64,000 nucleotides of DNA from Pedinophyceae sp. YPF-701. Lineage: Eukaryota > Chlorophyta > Pedinophyceae. Positions 35,881 to 46,896 of this stretch are shown here, one piece after another. Every line of letters starts with the position of its first letter. Position 1 is the first letter of the stretch. A program made the position numbers and the translations under genes. The stretch is from NCBI GenBank assembly GCA_916048055.1, contig CAJZHL010000008.1, positions 1 through 64,000 of the forward strand, in the 5' to 3' direction. The notes under the pieces are model-generated. The model saw nothing but the letters and a program-made list of their open reading frames with translations. It was not told the DNA's origin and made no database searches.

Positions 35881-38811
35881 TCACACGCCGCGGCTCTTCT
35901 TCCTCTTCTTCGTCTTCTCCGCGCCGCCCTCCGCCCCGCCGCCCCCCGCGCGGCGCTTCATCTTGGCGACCATCGCCCGCAGCTGCGCCGTCTCGAGCGC
36001 CCTGTCGCCCGCGTCCGTCGCCGGCGCCGCGGCCGCCGCGGGCCCGCTGCGCTCCGTGGAGATCCGCCCGTCGCGCACGGCCTGGTCCCGCCGCCGCATC
36101 GTCTCCTTGAGCACCCGCTTCGCGCCGTCCGACTGGCGGAACCGCGGGTCCGTGGGGTCCACCGCGAAGTCGTGCGACGTGAACAGCGCGGCGAACCGCG
36201 GGTCGTCCAGGTCCGGCTGGAACGCGCCCCCGCCGCGCGCGAGGTCGTCGTCGTCCGACATCTCCTCTGCGCGCCGCTCCTTCGCGCTCTTCCGCCGCTT
36301 GCGCTCCTTCTTCCCGCGCGCGTCCCCGCCCCCCGCGTCCTCGCGCGCGCCCCCGCGCGCCCCCGCGCGCAGCTCCGCGTCGTCCATCATCAGCATCTCC
36401 AGCTCCGCCCGCCGCCGCTTGTCCTCCTCGCCCTCCGCCGCCCTCCCCGCCTTCTTCCCCCCCTTGCCCTTCTTCTTCTCCCCAGCGGCCCCTCGCCCGT
36501 CCAGCCCCTCCGCCGCCAGCGCCGCCTCCATGTCCACGTCCTCGTTGAAGAACGCGTCGTCAAACGCGTCCCTCCCGTCCTCGCCCTGCAACGCAACGCA
36601 CGCACCATCAACGCTCGCACACCACGATGCAGCACTGCCACCCTGCACGCTCCTCGCCGTCCGCCCCCCGCGGCATCTGAACTCCCCCCTGCACAACTAA
36701 GACCCCCCCTTCCCCCCCCGCACCTTCTCAAAGAACGCGTCCCCGTCGGGCTCCAGGCCGTCGTCCTCCGCGGACGACCCCCCGCCGTCGGTGTCCGCGT
36801 CGCTGTCGTCCCCGCGCGCGCGCCGCAGCTGCTTCTTCTTCTCCTTCGCCTCCTTCTTCTTCCGCAGGTACTGGTCCCACACCGTCTCCTCCCCGCGCTT
36901 CTTCTTGTCGCGCAGCCGCTGCCCGAGCGTCTCCAGCCCGCTGTCGAAGGTCACCGTCATCGCGCCGGGCTCCTCCTGCGCGCCCCCGGCCTCGTCTCCG
37001 CCGCCCGCGCCGCCGCCCGCGCCGCCGCCCGCGCCGCCGCCCTTGCCCAGCAGCATGGCGCGGTACCGCTCCCGGAGCGCGGCGGGGTCGTCCCGCTCGT
37101 CGGCCTCGTCCTCGTCGGACGTCCCGCTCGCGAGGTACGCGGCGAACTCCTCCTCCTTGACCTGGTCGCCCGTCAGCTTCCGCGAGAGCACCTTCTTGCG
37201 CTCGTGGTCGCCCTCGTCCCACGTCAGCCGCACCTTGGAGCTCCCGAGCGCCGTCGAGTGGAAGTGGGGCGGCTCGTAGTCCGCGGGCACCGACGTCGCC
37301 GCGTCCCGCACCTCGCGCCCCTCGAAGTCCTGCTCGTCCGCCACGTACCGCAGGTCGAACACGTTGCCCGTCAGCTCAAACTCCATCCCGTCGCACTCCG
37401 CGTACACCGCCGCCGCCGACCGCGCCGAGTCGAACGTCGCGATCCCGTAGTACCACCGCATCTTCGACTTCTCGTACGCGCGGATCCGCTCGTTCAGCAC
37501 CTCGGGGTCCTTCACCGCACCCGCCTCGCCAGCCTCCTCCTCCTCGCCCGCCTCCTCGTCCGACGAGTCCTCGGGCACGCCGCGCTCTCCGTCGCCCTCC
37601 TTCTCCTCGTCCGCGCCCTCCGCCGCGCCCCCCGCGTCCCTGAACACCCCCTTGGGCCCCCGCGCGACCTCCTCCGCCATGCGCTCCCGCCCGTAGTCCG
37701 ACACGTACACCACGACGCTGTCGCAGCGCCCCCCGGGCGGGAGGAACGACCGCAGCGCCACGAGGAGGTCCACCGCGCGCAGCCGCGTCCAGTCCAGGTC
37801 CACCAGCGCCAGCCGCCGCGTCTCGTCCACCAGCGGCACCTCCTCCATCTCCTTGTTGATGGCGTACACCCCCACGCCCCACGTCTCCGCCCCGCCCACC
37901 ATCTCCACGTACCGCCGCCCCGCCTCCTCGTCGTCCGCCGCGTACTCGGGCATGCGCGCCGCCGCGGGGTCCTCGTCGAGCGCCGGCGCGTCCTCCTCCT
38001 CGTCCGAGGACGACGACGCCACCTCCGGGCCCAGCCCCCGCATCCGCGCCCACCTCCGCGCCGTCTCCGAGTCCTCCGAGCCCGTGCTGGCGTCGCTCCG
38101 CGGCTCGCTGTCGCTCCGCTCGCTCTCGCTGGCGAGCTTCGCGCTCTGCAAGCGAGCAGGGAGCGTTCTGGGAGGGTCAGGGGGGCACGCAGCTACACAA
38201 CACACTTGCACGCGGCGCCGGGCGCGGTCGCACCCTGACCGCCTCCTCGTCGTCGTCTCCCTTGAGCCGGTAGTACTTCTTCGCCTCCTTCCCCTTGCCG
38301 CCCGCCGCGACCCGCCCCCTCTTGTCGCGCTTGCTGCCGATCTCAAAGTCCTCGTTCTCAAACATCTCTGCGACGCGCGGGCGCGGAGCCGACGAATGCG
38401 TGCTCGTACGTCGCGGGCGGACGCGGCGCAGGCGCCTCCGATGCGCGCGCGACACGCGGCGCGCTGGTGAGCGCATGCGCTGCATCTCGGGCGCGGGGTG
38501 CGCTGGAGCGGCACCGGCGCCAGGCCGCGCGGCGACGAGGCGGAGTGGCACGTGCGCGGCGGGTGTCGCGGGGCGCCGCGGCCCCCGCTCCGGTGCCGAA
38601 CGGCGGGGCGGCGTGCACGGTGCAATGCCGCAGCACCGCGCGCACCTTTGAAGCGCTCGTCGATCTCCGTCTTCTGCTCCTTGGGCTTCGGGAAGCGCTT
38701 GAAGCGCGGGTCCGTGTGCATCGCTCGGAACCGCTCATCCGTCCGTGCGGCGCCCGCGCGCCCCTTGTGCGGGCGGCCCTGTGCCTTGTCGGCCCGCTTG
38801 TCCTTGCCCAT
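35881..38811 (-). CDS. ESF1: ESF1, nucleolar 18S rRNA processing factor
   Basis: Four exons, read leftwards: 38811-38646, 38367-38234, 38145-36724, 36585-35881; 808 residues. ESF1 (ABTAP in animals) is a nucleolar protein of the early small-subunit pre-ribosome, required for 18S rRNA production. The N-terminus carries the family pattern: DERFRAMHTDPRFKRFPKPK, then DERFKEMFENEDFEIGSKRD, joined exactly across intron 1. The middle holds the conserved domain (RRLALVDLDWTRLRAVDLLV, MRWYYGIATFDSARSAAAVY, GNVFDLRYVADEQDFEGREV). The C-terminus has the NUC153 motif, DLDDPRFAALFTSHDFAVDP then TDPRFRQSDGAKRV. Between these lie Asp/Glu/Ser-rich and Lys/Arg-rich stretches typical of nucleolar proteins. 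A 12-base (GAGG-type) repeat near 37,000-37,040 encodes a Gly/Ala loop. The protein ends in a KKTKKRKKSRGV nuclear or nucleolar signal. Confidence 0.9.
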
Positions 38812-39439
38812 CGTGCGCCGGGCGGGATCCTCAGTGCCCTGGGCCGCTAGAACGAGCTTAAAGTGTCCCCTCCGTTGGACACTGAGGTGAAACACTGCCT
38901 CGTGGCAACGCGCAGCACAGCCACCACCTGTTGCACAACTCTTGCTGTGCCGGCGCGCGCGGTCTGCGGCCCCCACGCGCACCACCGGCGCCGCGAAAGC
39001 GAGACTGTCTCGACAGCGATCAGGAGCGGCCGCGCAGCCGTTCCTTCCGACCTCGAGCCCGCACAGCGCAGCTCCGACGGGGCACGGCGGCGCTCTGCTG
39101 ATCAGGATTGCGCCGACACGTGGTGCGCGCTCAGGTCCTGCCCCTACGCTGCCCCGCGGTAGTGCGCGACGTCGGCCGGCCGCCCCGACCCTGGGGGCCG
39201 CGCGAGCGCGCGTCTGAGTCCGTCTGGCCCCGGTATTACACGCACCCTGTCTTCCAACCGGCACTGACGCTGCTGACTACCCCTGCGATATATCGGTCCC
39301 CGCGAGCGGCGAGGGTGCAGTACTGCGCCCGAAGTATCGGCACGGCGGCTGCGAGGAGCTTTTGACGAGCGCGCTGCGCGTCCTAGAGGCGCGCGAACTG
39401 GCGGGGGCGCTTCCCGGCAGGGGCAGGCGCTGAGCGGGG
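38812..39439. promoter_or_regulatory. divergent promoter region between ESF1 and the acetyltransferase gene
   Basis: A 628-base spacer between two start codons. GATATATCGG at about 39,287 is an AT-rich island in otherwise GC-rich DNA, about 150 bases before the acetyltransferase ATG, and could be a TATA-like element; this is weak. Confidence 0.35.
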
Positions 39440-40540
39440 ATGGCGGTGGCGGCGCAGCAGACCGCGAGCACCGCGCGTACACCTCAGCGGCTGCCGGGGC
39501 GCGGGGCCGCGCGGGGGCGTCCGTCGCTGTGCAGGGCCGGCGGGAGGTGGCCGTGCACAGCCGGAGGGCCGCGCGGCGGCGCGGTGGGGCTGGCGGCGAG
39601 CGCGAGCAGCCGCGACACGGTTTCGGTGGCCGACCTGTTCTTCGATGAGGTTCACATCGACGACCTGGACAGGATCAACGCGCTCGAACAGGACGGCTAC
39701 CCCGCAGGCACGCCGCGCCTCACTTGCGTGTGCGCCCCGTGCGCTGTGCGGAGCGGACGCAGCCCACGTCGCATGCGCGGCACCGCACGCGCCGGGACGC
39801 AGTGCGCGCAGCCTCCCCGCGCGCAGTCCCACGCTGACCACGTGCGCGCCTGCGAGCCCCACCGTTGACCCCTGCCGCGGTGCGTCCAGATGAGGCGGCG
39901 AGCTACGCGAACCTCAAGTTCCGGATCGAGAACGCGGGCACTCTCTTCATGGGCGCCGTCAGCTCCGAGGTCCCCAGCAACACCACGGACGAGGTGCCGC
40001 CCCGCCCCGTCCACTCGAACGCACGCGACAGCGCGCGCGCCGCTCGGCCCGGACAGCGACCTCGCGCCGCGCGCTGCGACCGCGGCGCCACGGCGCCCAC
40101 CGCCGCGACCGACCGCCACCCCGGCTGCGCTGCAGGGGGCGGGCGACGCGCTCGTGGGGTACGTCTGCGGCACGCTGACGAAGAGCGGCGAGCTGACGCA
40201 CGAGTCGATGTCCAAGCACGAGCCCGGCGGGCAGACGCTGTGCATCCACAGCGTGTGCGTGGAGGCGCACCTGCGGCGGCGCGGCATCGCCACGCGCATG
40301 CTGCGAGTGTATCCCTCGTTCGTCAAGGCCTCGCAGCCGCAGGTGCGCCACCTGCGGCTGATCTGCAAGGAGGACCTCATCGGGCTGTACGAGGGCGCGG
40401 GGTTCCGGGTGATCGGGCCGTCGCCCGTCGTGCACGGGCAGGACCCGTGGACGGAGATGGGGCTGGAGATGGACGACGCGGACGCCGAGCTGCGCCGGGG
40501 GGAGGTGCTCGGCCGGAAGCGGCGCACGTGGTACTTCTGA
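39440..40540 (+). CDS. AANAT-like GNAT N-acetyltransferase, probably plastid-targeted
   Basis: Three exons: 39440-39707, 39890-39993, 40136-40540; 258 residues. The protein matches the arylalkylamine (serotonin) N-acetyltransferase class of GNAT enzymes, which move acetyl from acetyl-CoA to amines: EVHIDDLDRINALEQDGYPA followed by DEAASYANLKFRIENAGTLF, then LVGYVCGTLTKSGELTHESM, QTLCIHSVCVEAHLRRRGIA (the RRxGxA acetyl-CoA loop) and LRLICKEDLIGLYEGAGFRV. The first ~60 residues are Arg/Ala/Gly/Ser-rich without acids and look like a plastid transit peptide (inference). Intron 1 (39708-39889) begins with GC; only this donor yields the conserved GYPADEAAS, and the phase fits. The substrate (serotonin, another arylalkylamine, or a polyamine) cannot be told from sequence. 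Algal AANATs have been linked to melatonin synthesis. Confidence 0.85.
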
Positions 40541-40656
40541 CCCGGGGGCGGAGCGCCCGTGAGCGCGGGCGGCGCGCGCAGATCTGGGGGCGTGGTTGTT
40601 GTTGCGTGTGACTGCGTGACGCGAGCCGGTCGCGCGTGCGCGTGCGCGGGCGTGCC

Positions 40657-40661
40657 TTACA
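40657..40661 (-). terminator. candidate poly(A) signal TGTAA for RPL8
   Basis: TGTAA on the coding strand about 29 bases after the RPL8 stop, in the short convergent spacer with the acetyltransferase gene. It matches the green-algal poly(A) signal in sequence and position. Confidence 0.5.
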
Positions 40662-40689
40662 TGGCGCATATGAGCACCGGGCGGCCAGC

Positions 40690-41965
40690 CTACTCCTGGT
40701 CGGCCTTGAGGTTGACGGTACCGCGCTTGCGGCCCGTGCGGCGCGCGGCCACGAGGCCCACCTTCTGGCCGGGCGGGGCGTCCCGGCGGATGGTCGACGC
40801 GTGACCGATGTGCTGGTGGTTACCACCGCCGTGCGGGTGCTCCACGGGGTTCATGGCCACACCGCGCACCTTGGGCCACGAGTTGCGCTTGGCCTTGTAC
40901 TTGTGGAACGCGCGCCCGGCCTTGAGCATCGGCTTCTCCGTGCGCCCGCCGCCCGCCACCTGGCCCACCATCGCGCGGCACGCCGACGGCACGACCTTCT
41001 TCGCGCCCGAGGGCAGCTTGATGCGCGTGATGGCCGCGTCTGGGTTGTGCGCCACGATGATGCCGTAGTCGCCCGAGGCCTTCGCCATCGAGCCGCGGTC
41101 GCCCGTCTTCTGCTCGATGTTGCAGATGATCGTACCCTCGGGCATGTTGCCGATCGGCATCACGTTGCCGATCGCCAGCACTGCCTTCTTCCCGCAGTAG
41201 ATGTACTGGCCCGTGTACATGCCCTCCGCGCACACCATCAGCTGCTTCTGCAGCCCGTACCGCAGAGGGTCGCGGAACGCCACCTGCGGGGGGCGGGGCG
41301 CGGCAGACGGGGGCAGGTTGCGGCACAGGGGTGGGCTGGTGGGCGGGGGCCCCGGGGCGCCGCGCGCGCGCGCGCGGGGCTGGGGCGACGCTGGTTCGCC
41401 GTTGAAACGGGAGAGGAGCCGGGTGGGCCGCACGGGCGGCCGCCACGGCGCGCCAGGGGCCGGCTCGCAGCTCGAGCAGCAGTCGGCTGGGCCGGCCGAC
41501 GGCCTGGCCGGGGCACGCGCGGGCAGCGCAGCGCCGCAAAAGCGACCGGACATCTAAAGCATCCGCCGGCGAATCGCAGGGAGGACGCAGCGGGGCCGCA
41601 GCTGGGCGCTCGCCGGGGCGGACAGTCGTATGCGCCGGCCGTGGCGCCGGGTCGCGGGATACGGGGCCCGCGGGCGCACGGACGGCGAGAGTCATGCCGG
41701 GGGATGCGTCCGGGCGGGGCGGCCTGGGGCGAGCCGGCCCGCCCGGCCCCCAAGGAGGGCTCGACGAGCAACTCCTGCTGCGCACCTTCGCCAGAGGAGC
41801 GCCACGGCCCGCGTCGTGGACAATCTCCTTCACCACGCCGCGAATGTACCCATTGCGCTCCGAGAAATCCAGGTGGCGGAGCTTCGCCTCGCCCACGCGG
41901 TTCTTGCTGTGCGAGGTGAAGATGGACCCGCGCCCTTTGCGCTGGGCACGGATGACGCGACCCAT
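40690..41965 (-). CDS. RPL8: cytosolic 60S ribosomal protein uL2 (RPL8)
   Basis: Two exons, read leftwards: 41965-41786 and 41283-40690; 257 residues, the normal eukaryotic length. uL2 lies near the peptidyl-transferase centre of the large subunit. The sequence is strongly conserved from [20 protein letters not shown] through RASGDY-like [36 protein letters not shown] and the signature [20 protein letters not shown], whose histidine-rich loop reaches the catalytic centre. This is the eukaryotic cytosolic form, not an organellar one. The single 502-base intron falls after codon 60, just after the GRGAPLAK motif, and joins in phase 0 with [16 protein letters not shown] lies just past the stop. 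Confidence 0.95.
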
Positions 41966-42874
41966 TTTCCGCTTCCCGGTGACCCGGTACTGCTGCCCAA
42001 TCCAAGAGGGCGGTCACGCCGCGCCGCGGGCCCAACGAGGCGCGCCACGGGCTGCTCATACCTACTTCCCGGCTTGACGTCAGCCCCCGTGGGCTCCCCG
42101 CGGCGCCAGGCTCGAGGGCGCGCGGCCCGCCGCGCCCCGCACGCAATTCCGCGACCGCCGGCGCGCCGCGGCTGGGGGCACCGGCCCACGCACACGCCCG
42201 CGCGACACCAAGCACCGCGATGCCCGCCGCCCAGCTGCGAGCCCTCGGCGCGAGGGGGCAGGACCACGACCGAGCGACGCGCGTCGGGCAGGCCCGCCCC
42301 CCGGCTCCGGCGCGATGCTTCCCACCCGCAGCCACGCGGCGCCCGCGCGTGGGGCGGCTAGCCCAGGTGCGGCAACACAGGGAGGTCGCCCCGGCCAATC
42401 CCGCGCCCGTCCCGCCGCTCGCGCTCCACAGCCCGGTCCGTTCGGCCCCCGATGCCGCCCTCGCGCGCGCCCCGCGCACTGCTGCCGGCGCCCCCGCGAC
42501 ATCGCCCGCCCAGCCTCCCCGCACTGATTCTTACGCCGCGCGCCCGCCGCGCCGCGCCGCCGCGGCGGGAGAACGCCGCCCGCGCTCGCCCCCGTCCAGA
42601 GGATGCGCGCCCGGCCGCCGCGGGCCGCCGCGCGAGCGACCGCGGTGCACCGCCGGGCTGCGCCCGGACCGGTGTGCATATCTTGGGCAGCGCTCGCCGT
42701 CGGCGGTCCCGGCAACGGATGCTCGCGGCTGCTTGCCCCGACCACGATGTTCTCGGCGCCAATGCGGCGAGGTTCGCATGTCTTCGGGCGCAATGGGCCT
42801 GCGGGCGACGCGGCGGGCCCTGCCCTACACACCCGTGCACTCTCGCGCGCCGTCCGCGCCCGCCCGGGGACGTG
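41966..42874. promoter_or_regulatory. divergent region between RPL8 and the F1-alpha-like gene
   Basis: About 900 GC-rich bases. Several open frames cross it with Arg/Ala/Pro-rich products that look non-coding. Part of it could be 5' leader or an upstream exon of the F1-alpha-like gene, whose start is uncertain. Confidence 0.35.
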
Positions 42875-45128
42875 ATGCGGGCTTCCGCGGCCCGCCCGCC
42901 CCGTCTACGTGACGGCGTCACACGCGTGGCCGTAGACGCCCCGAACTCCGCGCCGGCGCGGCGCTCCGGGGTGCCGTGCTCGTTCGCCGCGCTGCATGCC
43001 CCCCGCTGACCCCGACAGGACCCGCACCCTGACGCCCCGAGCTCGCCCCGGGCCACGCGATGGCCCCAGGCCACGGCAGGCGCCGCGGCCCGCGTGCCGC
43101 ACGGCGCCCGACCGCGCGCGCCCGCCCCCACCTGCGCGCAGGCGGAGCCGGACGACACGCCGGACTGGGACGCGGAGATGTCGATCTTCAAGTCGCGGAT
43201 GATGCGGCCGAACCAGCTCGAGGTGCAGCGCCAGCTCGCCGCGGACCGCGAGGTGGGCGCGGTGCTGTACTGCGGCGACGGCCTGGCGATCATCGAGGGG
43301 CTTGAGAACGACGCGGACGTGGGGACGACGGTGTCCTTCGTGTCCGGCGCGACGGGCGTGCTGCTGTGGCGCCGGGACGACAACCTGTGCTACGCGCTCG
43401 TGCTCGGCGGCGCGCAGAACGTGTCGGTGGGGGAGCGCGTGACGTGCCGCGTGGCGGGGGTGCTGCAGGTCGTCGACGAGGACGAGGGGCCGAGCACGAA
43501 GACGCAGTACGACGCGTTCAAGGTGCCCGCGGGCGACGCCCTCCGCGGCCGCTTCGTCGACTTCCTCGGCCGCCCCGTGGGCCCCGACGGCGGCGTCGAG
43601 CCCGGCGCGGTGCCGCTGGGCGCGGAGAAGAAGGTCGCGCTGCTGAACGCGGCGCCGGACATGGACGCGCGCGAGCCCATCTGCGCGGGCCTCCCGACGG
43701 GCATCGCGGGGATCGACGTGCTGGTCCCGCTGGGCAAGGGGCAGTCGCTGCTGCTGACGGGGCCGAGCGGGTCCGGGAAGACGGCGCTCGCGCTGGACAT
43801 GGTGGCGGCGCAGAAGGACTCGGGCGTGCGGTGCGTGTACGCGAGCATCGGGGCGTCGCCGGAGGTGCTGGCGGACGTGCGCGGGCAGCTGGAGGCGCGC
43901 GGGGCAATGGGGAACACGACGGTGGTGGCGGCGACGGCGGGGGCGTCGCTCGGGGAGCAGTACGCGGCGATCTGCGCGGCGTGCGCGATCGCGGAGCGCG
44001 AGCGCGACGCCGGGGGCGACGCGCTGGTGGTGGTGGACGACCTGCGGGCGATGTTCGACCTGTGGGCGCGCATCAACAGCGAGGTGGCGGCGCTGGGGGA
44101 CGCGTACCTGCTGTACCGCGGGAAGGAGGGCGGGCAGATGGAGAACACGGCGCTCGGGCAGAAGGCGCTGGAGGGCGCGTCGATGGACGACGACGAGATG
44201 GTCGAGTACGAGGGCATGATCGTGAGCGTCGCGGTGGCGCAGCGGCGCAAGTTCCTCTCCGCGCTCGTGCAGCGGTCCGCGAAGCTGCATCGCCGGAACG
44301 GCGGCGGGTCGCTCGCGCTCGTCGGCGTGCTCGCGGGGCGGCCCGCGCAGGGCATGGCACGCGGGGACAAGGCGCGCGCCGCCATCCGCAACTCGAAGAC
44401 GCTCTCCGACGAGCGCAAGGAACGCATGCTCCGCGCCCTCGACGAGCAGGAGGCCAGGTGAGCCGCGCCCCGCGCCCCGCCCCTCTTGGCACTCACCGCA
44501 ACCAACGCACACACCCGCCCACACGCAACGCCCCACCGCCTCCGCCCTCCCCTGCAGCGCGGCGGGCGAGCGGGGTCCTCACCCGGAGCGCGAGGTCGCG
44601 ACGGAGGTTGTGGAGGAGCTCATGTCGATCACCGACGGGCAGATATTGCTCGAGGCGCGCGCGGACGAGGACGCGCCGAGCGTGGTGTCGGCGTCGGGTA
44701 GCGTGTCGCGCATCGGCGGGCGCGCGTACTTCCGCCCGCTGGAGCGCCTGCACACCTCGGAGGTCCGGCTGGACCTGGCGCAGGCCGAGGACGAGAGCCG
44801 GTTCGCATCGAACCAGGGCGACCCGCTGATGGTGCGCCGGAGGGGCGCGGCCGCGCGGCTACGCGCGCTGCTCGCGCACCGCGCGGGGGCGCCCGTGCCG
44901 CCCGTGGAGTGCGTGATGATGATGCTGGCCCTGCGCAAGCACCTGCTGGACCGGCTGCCGGCGGGGGGCGAGCGCGGGGCGTGGCGGGCCGCGGTGGACC
45001 GGGTCTACCGCGAGTGCGGGGCGGACGTGGAGGAGATGGCGCGGACGCAGGTGATGACCACGAAGGCGGAGGCTCGCTTCCTGCACGCGCTCGAGGAGGG
45101 GCTGCCGGGGCCGCCCGCCGCGCCGTGA
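42875..45128 (+). CDS. divergent F1-ATPase alpha-subunit paralogue, probably mitochondrial
   Basis: Three exons modelled: 42875-42970 (tentative), 43142-44457, 44558-45128; about 660 residues, against ~510-560 for standard alpha subunits. Alpha-type landmarks are in order: YDAFKVPAGDALRGRFVDFL then GRPVGPDG, TGIAGIDVLVPLGKGQSLLL, a P-loop GPSGSGKTALALDM near residue 238, the acidic DALVVVDDLRAMFDLW, MSITDGQILLEARADEDAPS, and SVSRIGG near 521 carrying the alpha arginine, then SEVRLDLAQ. The P-loop differs from the GDRQTGKT of ordinary alpha subunits. An insert after DAYLLYRGKEGG, rich in Asp/Glu and Met, is unlike the family. A true catalytic-core alpha must be encoded elsewhere. Exon 1 (MRASAARPPRLRDGVTRVAV) reads like a mitochondrial leader and joins in phase, but other starts are possible. 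The core from 43142 is secure. Confidence 0.7.
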
Positions 45129-45717
45129 CGGCGCTGTGATCGAATGTGTCAGCGACTGCCCGGGCCGTGCAGCGGGCGCCGGGACGCGGCCGCCCGTGCG
45201 GAGCGGCGACCGAGACGCGCGGTGCGAGTTGCTGCAACTGGGGGAGTCGGGGACGTCCGGTGCGCTGCAGGCGCTCGTGCGCGACGGCCGATATCATCGC
45301 CGTGGGCGCAAGGCGTCGTGTACTGTGACTGGCGGGACGCCGATTGGTACAGGAATAGCGATCGAGACGCAGGAGGCGCGCTAGGCCTGGCTGGGAGCTT
45401 TGGCGGTGGCGGCAAGGGCGGTTCGCCGCGACGTCACGGCGCACCGCGCCGGCTGCGTGAGCTGCAGGCAACGCGACCTCAAAACGGCCAAAACCGCTGC
45501 ACATCACCTCCTCACACACGGCGCGGAGCCACCATTAGCTCACGTCCGCCGATCCCCGCCCTCAGGGCGCGCTCCCGGAAAAATTCGGTCGATCCTGAAG
45601 GGATCGCGTGGCCTAGAGGAAACGGTAACTCGTAGGCCACGCAGCTACGCTGTCGACAGGCGCCCGCTCCCTCTGAGCGCGACCTGCGCGTGGTCTCCCC
45701 GAGAGTGCGTGCGCACC
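45129..45717. other. intergenic, upstream of the cyclotransferase-like gene
   Basis: A 589-base spacer between two rightward genes, holding the 3' flank of the F1-alpha-like gene and the promoter of the next. No coding frame, RNA gene or clear signal is seen. Confidence 0.45.
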
Positions 45718-46820
45718 ATGGCACAGGGCGACGCCCGGCCCGCGCGCGACGGCAACGGCGAGGACGTGATGTGGTACTTCTCGTTCGGCGCAATGTGCAA
45801 CCCCGTCGCGATGCGTCGCCGCGGCGTCATCAGCGACGTCGGCTTCCCGGCAAAAATCCAGGGCTACAGGTGCGACGCAACCCGCCGAGCGCCGCACCCG
45901 CGGCCGGCCCGCCCGCACGCGCGTCGCCCCGGCGCTCACCGTCCACGCCCGCACCGCGCAGGCTGACGTTCGACCTGCCGGGGGGGTTCGCGAACATCAC
46001 GAAAGACGACGCCCCTGACGCGGAGTGTCACGGGGTGCTCCACGCGATGACCAAGGGCAACTTCGACCACCTGGCGTACGTCGAGCGCGCGTACACGCAC
46101 CGCGCGGTGCTCGCGCACCCGTACGGCCCCGGGCTCGTCCAGGGCGACACGATGGAGGCCACCGTCCCCGCCGCGCCGGGCTCCCCCAGCAGCGCGCTGT
46201 TGCCGCCCGGGGCGGAGGCGCGCGGCGTGGAGGCGCGCGTGTTCTGGTACGACGCGCCCCGCGAGGTCCCGCCGCTGCCCTCGGAGCGCTACGTCCGCGT
46301 CATCGCCCTGGGGCTGGAGAAGCACGGCGTGGACCCGGACTGGATCGCGCGCGTCAGGCGCTCGGAGCACCGCCCCGCGCGGACGCCGGACAAGTACTGG
46401 ACATTCGAGAGCTGTCCGTGCGTGCGCAAGGTGCCGGAGGCGGAGATGCGGGCGTTCACGGTGGAGGAGGTGCGGGCGTTTGGGCAGGGCCCGAAGGCGG
46501 CGCGGCAGTCGGTGTGCGCGATCGGGCGGACGGTGGTGCGCGCGGAGACGACGGACGCGGAGTACCGGGAGATGCTGAACACGTACTACTGCGGGGCGTA
46601 CATCGACTACGTGCTGTGCTGCAACATCTACGAGCCTGCGCTGCCGCCGGTGCGCAGGATCTCGGACATGACGCCGGCGCACACGGCGTTCGCGCTCGAC
46701 TTCGTCCTCGACGACATGATGCTGCACGACGGCACGGTGACGATCATCGGCACGCTGTCGGAGGAGTGGACCGAGGACAAGATGTCGACCGAGGAGGGCG
46801 CCCCCAAGGACAGCGAGTAG
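45718..46820 (+). CDS. gamma-glutamylcyclotransferase-like protein with an extra C-terminal domain
   Basis: Two exons: 45718-45869 and 45962-46820; 336 residues. The opening MWYFSFGAMCNP corresponds to the YFaYGSNL substrate loop of the GGCT/AIG2 fold, and ECHGVLHAMTKGNFDHLAYV followed by ERAYTHRAV gives the fold's GVl strand and the E-x-x-Y that holds the catalytic glutamate (Glu-92 here). Such enzymes cleave gamma-glutamyl amides to release 5-oxoproline. The glycine loop is altered (FGAMCN in place of YGSNL), so activity is plausible rather than shown. The usual domain ends near residue ~210. It is followed by about 120 residues I do not recognise, including SVCAIGRTVV, MLNTYYCGAYIDYVLCCNIY and an acidic end. 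No targeting signal is visible. The gene ends 76 bases from the convergent neighbour. Confidence 0.65.
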
Positions 46821-46896
46821 CGGCCGGACACATCTGTGACGCAACGGAGCGCCGACGCGACTGAGCGGCTCACTCGAGCGGACGTTTGTCTGCGTG

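Noticed and set aside
41284-41785. Coding frame across the RPL8 intron, giving a longer L8 protein
   Set aside because: The inserted sequence is Pro/Arg/Ala-rich and interrupts the universally conserved join APLAK-VAFRDP. Removing it restores the normal 257 residues.
42220-43009. Long open frames upstream of the F1-alpha-like gene as a separate gene
   Set aside because: Arg/Ala/Pro-rich with no domain. At most a short part serves as the leader exon of the F1-alpha-like gene.
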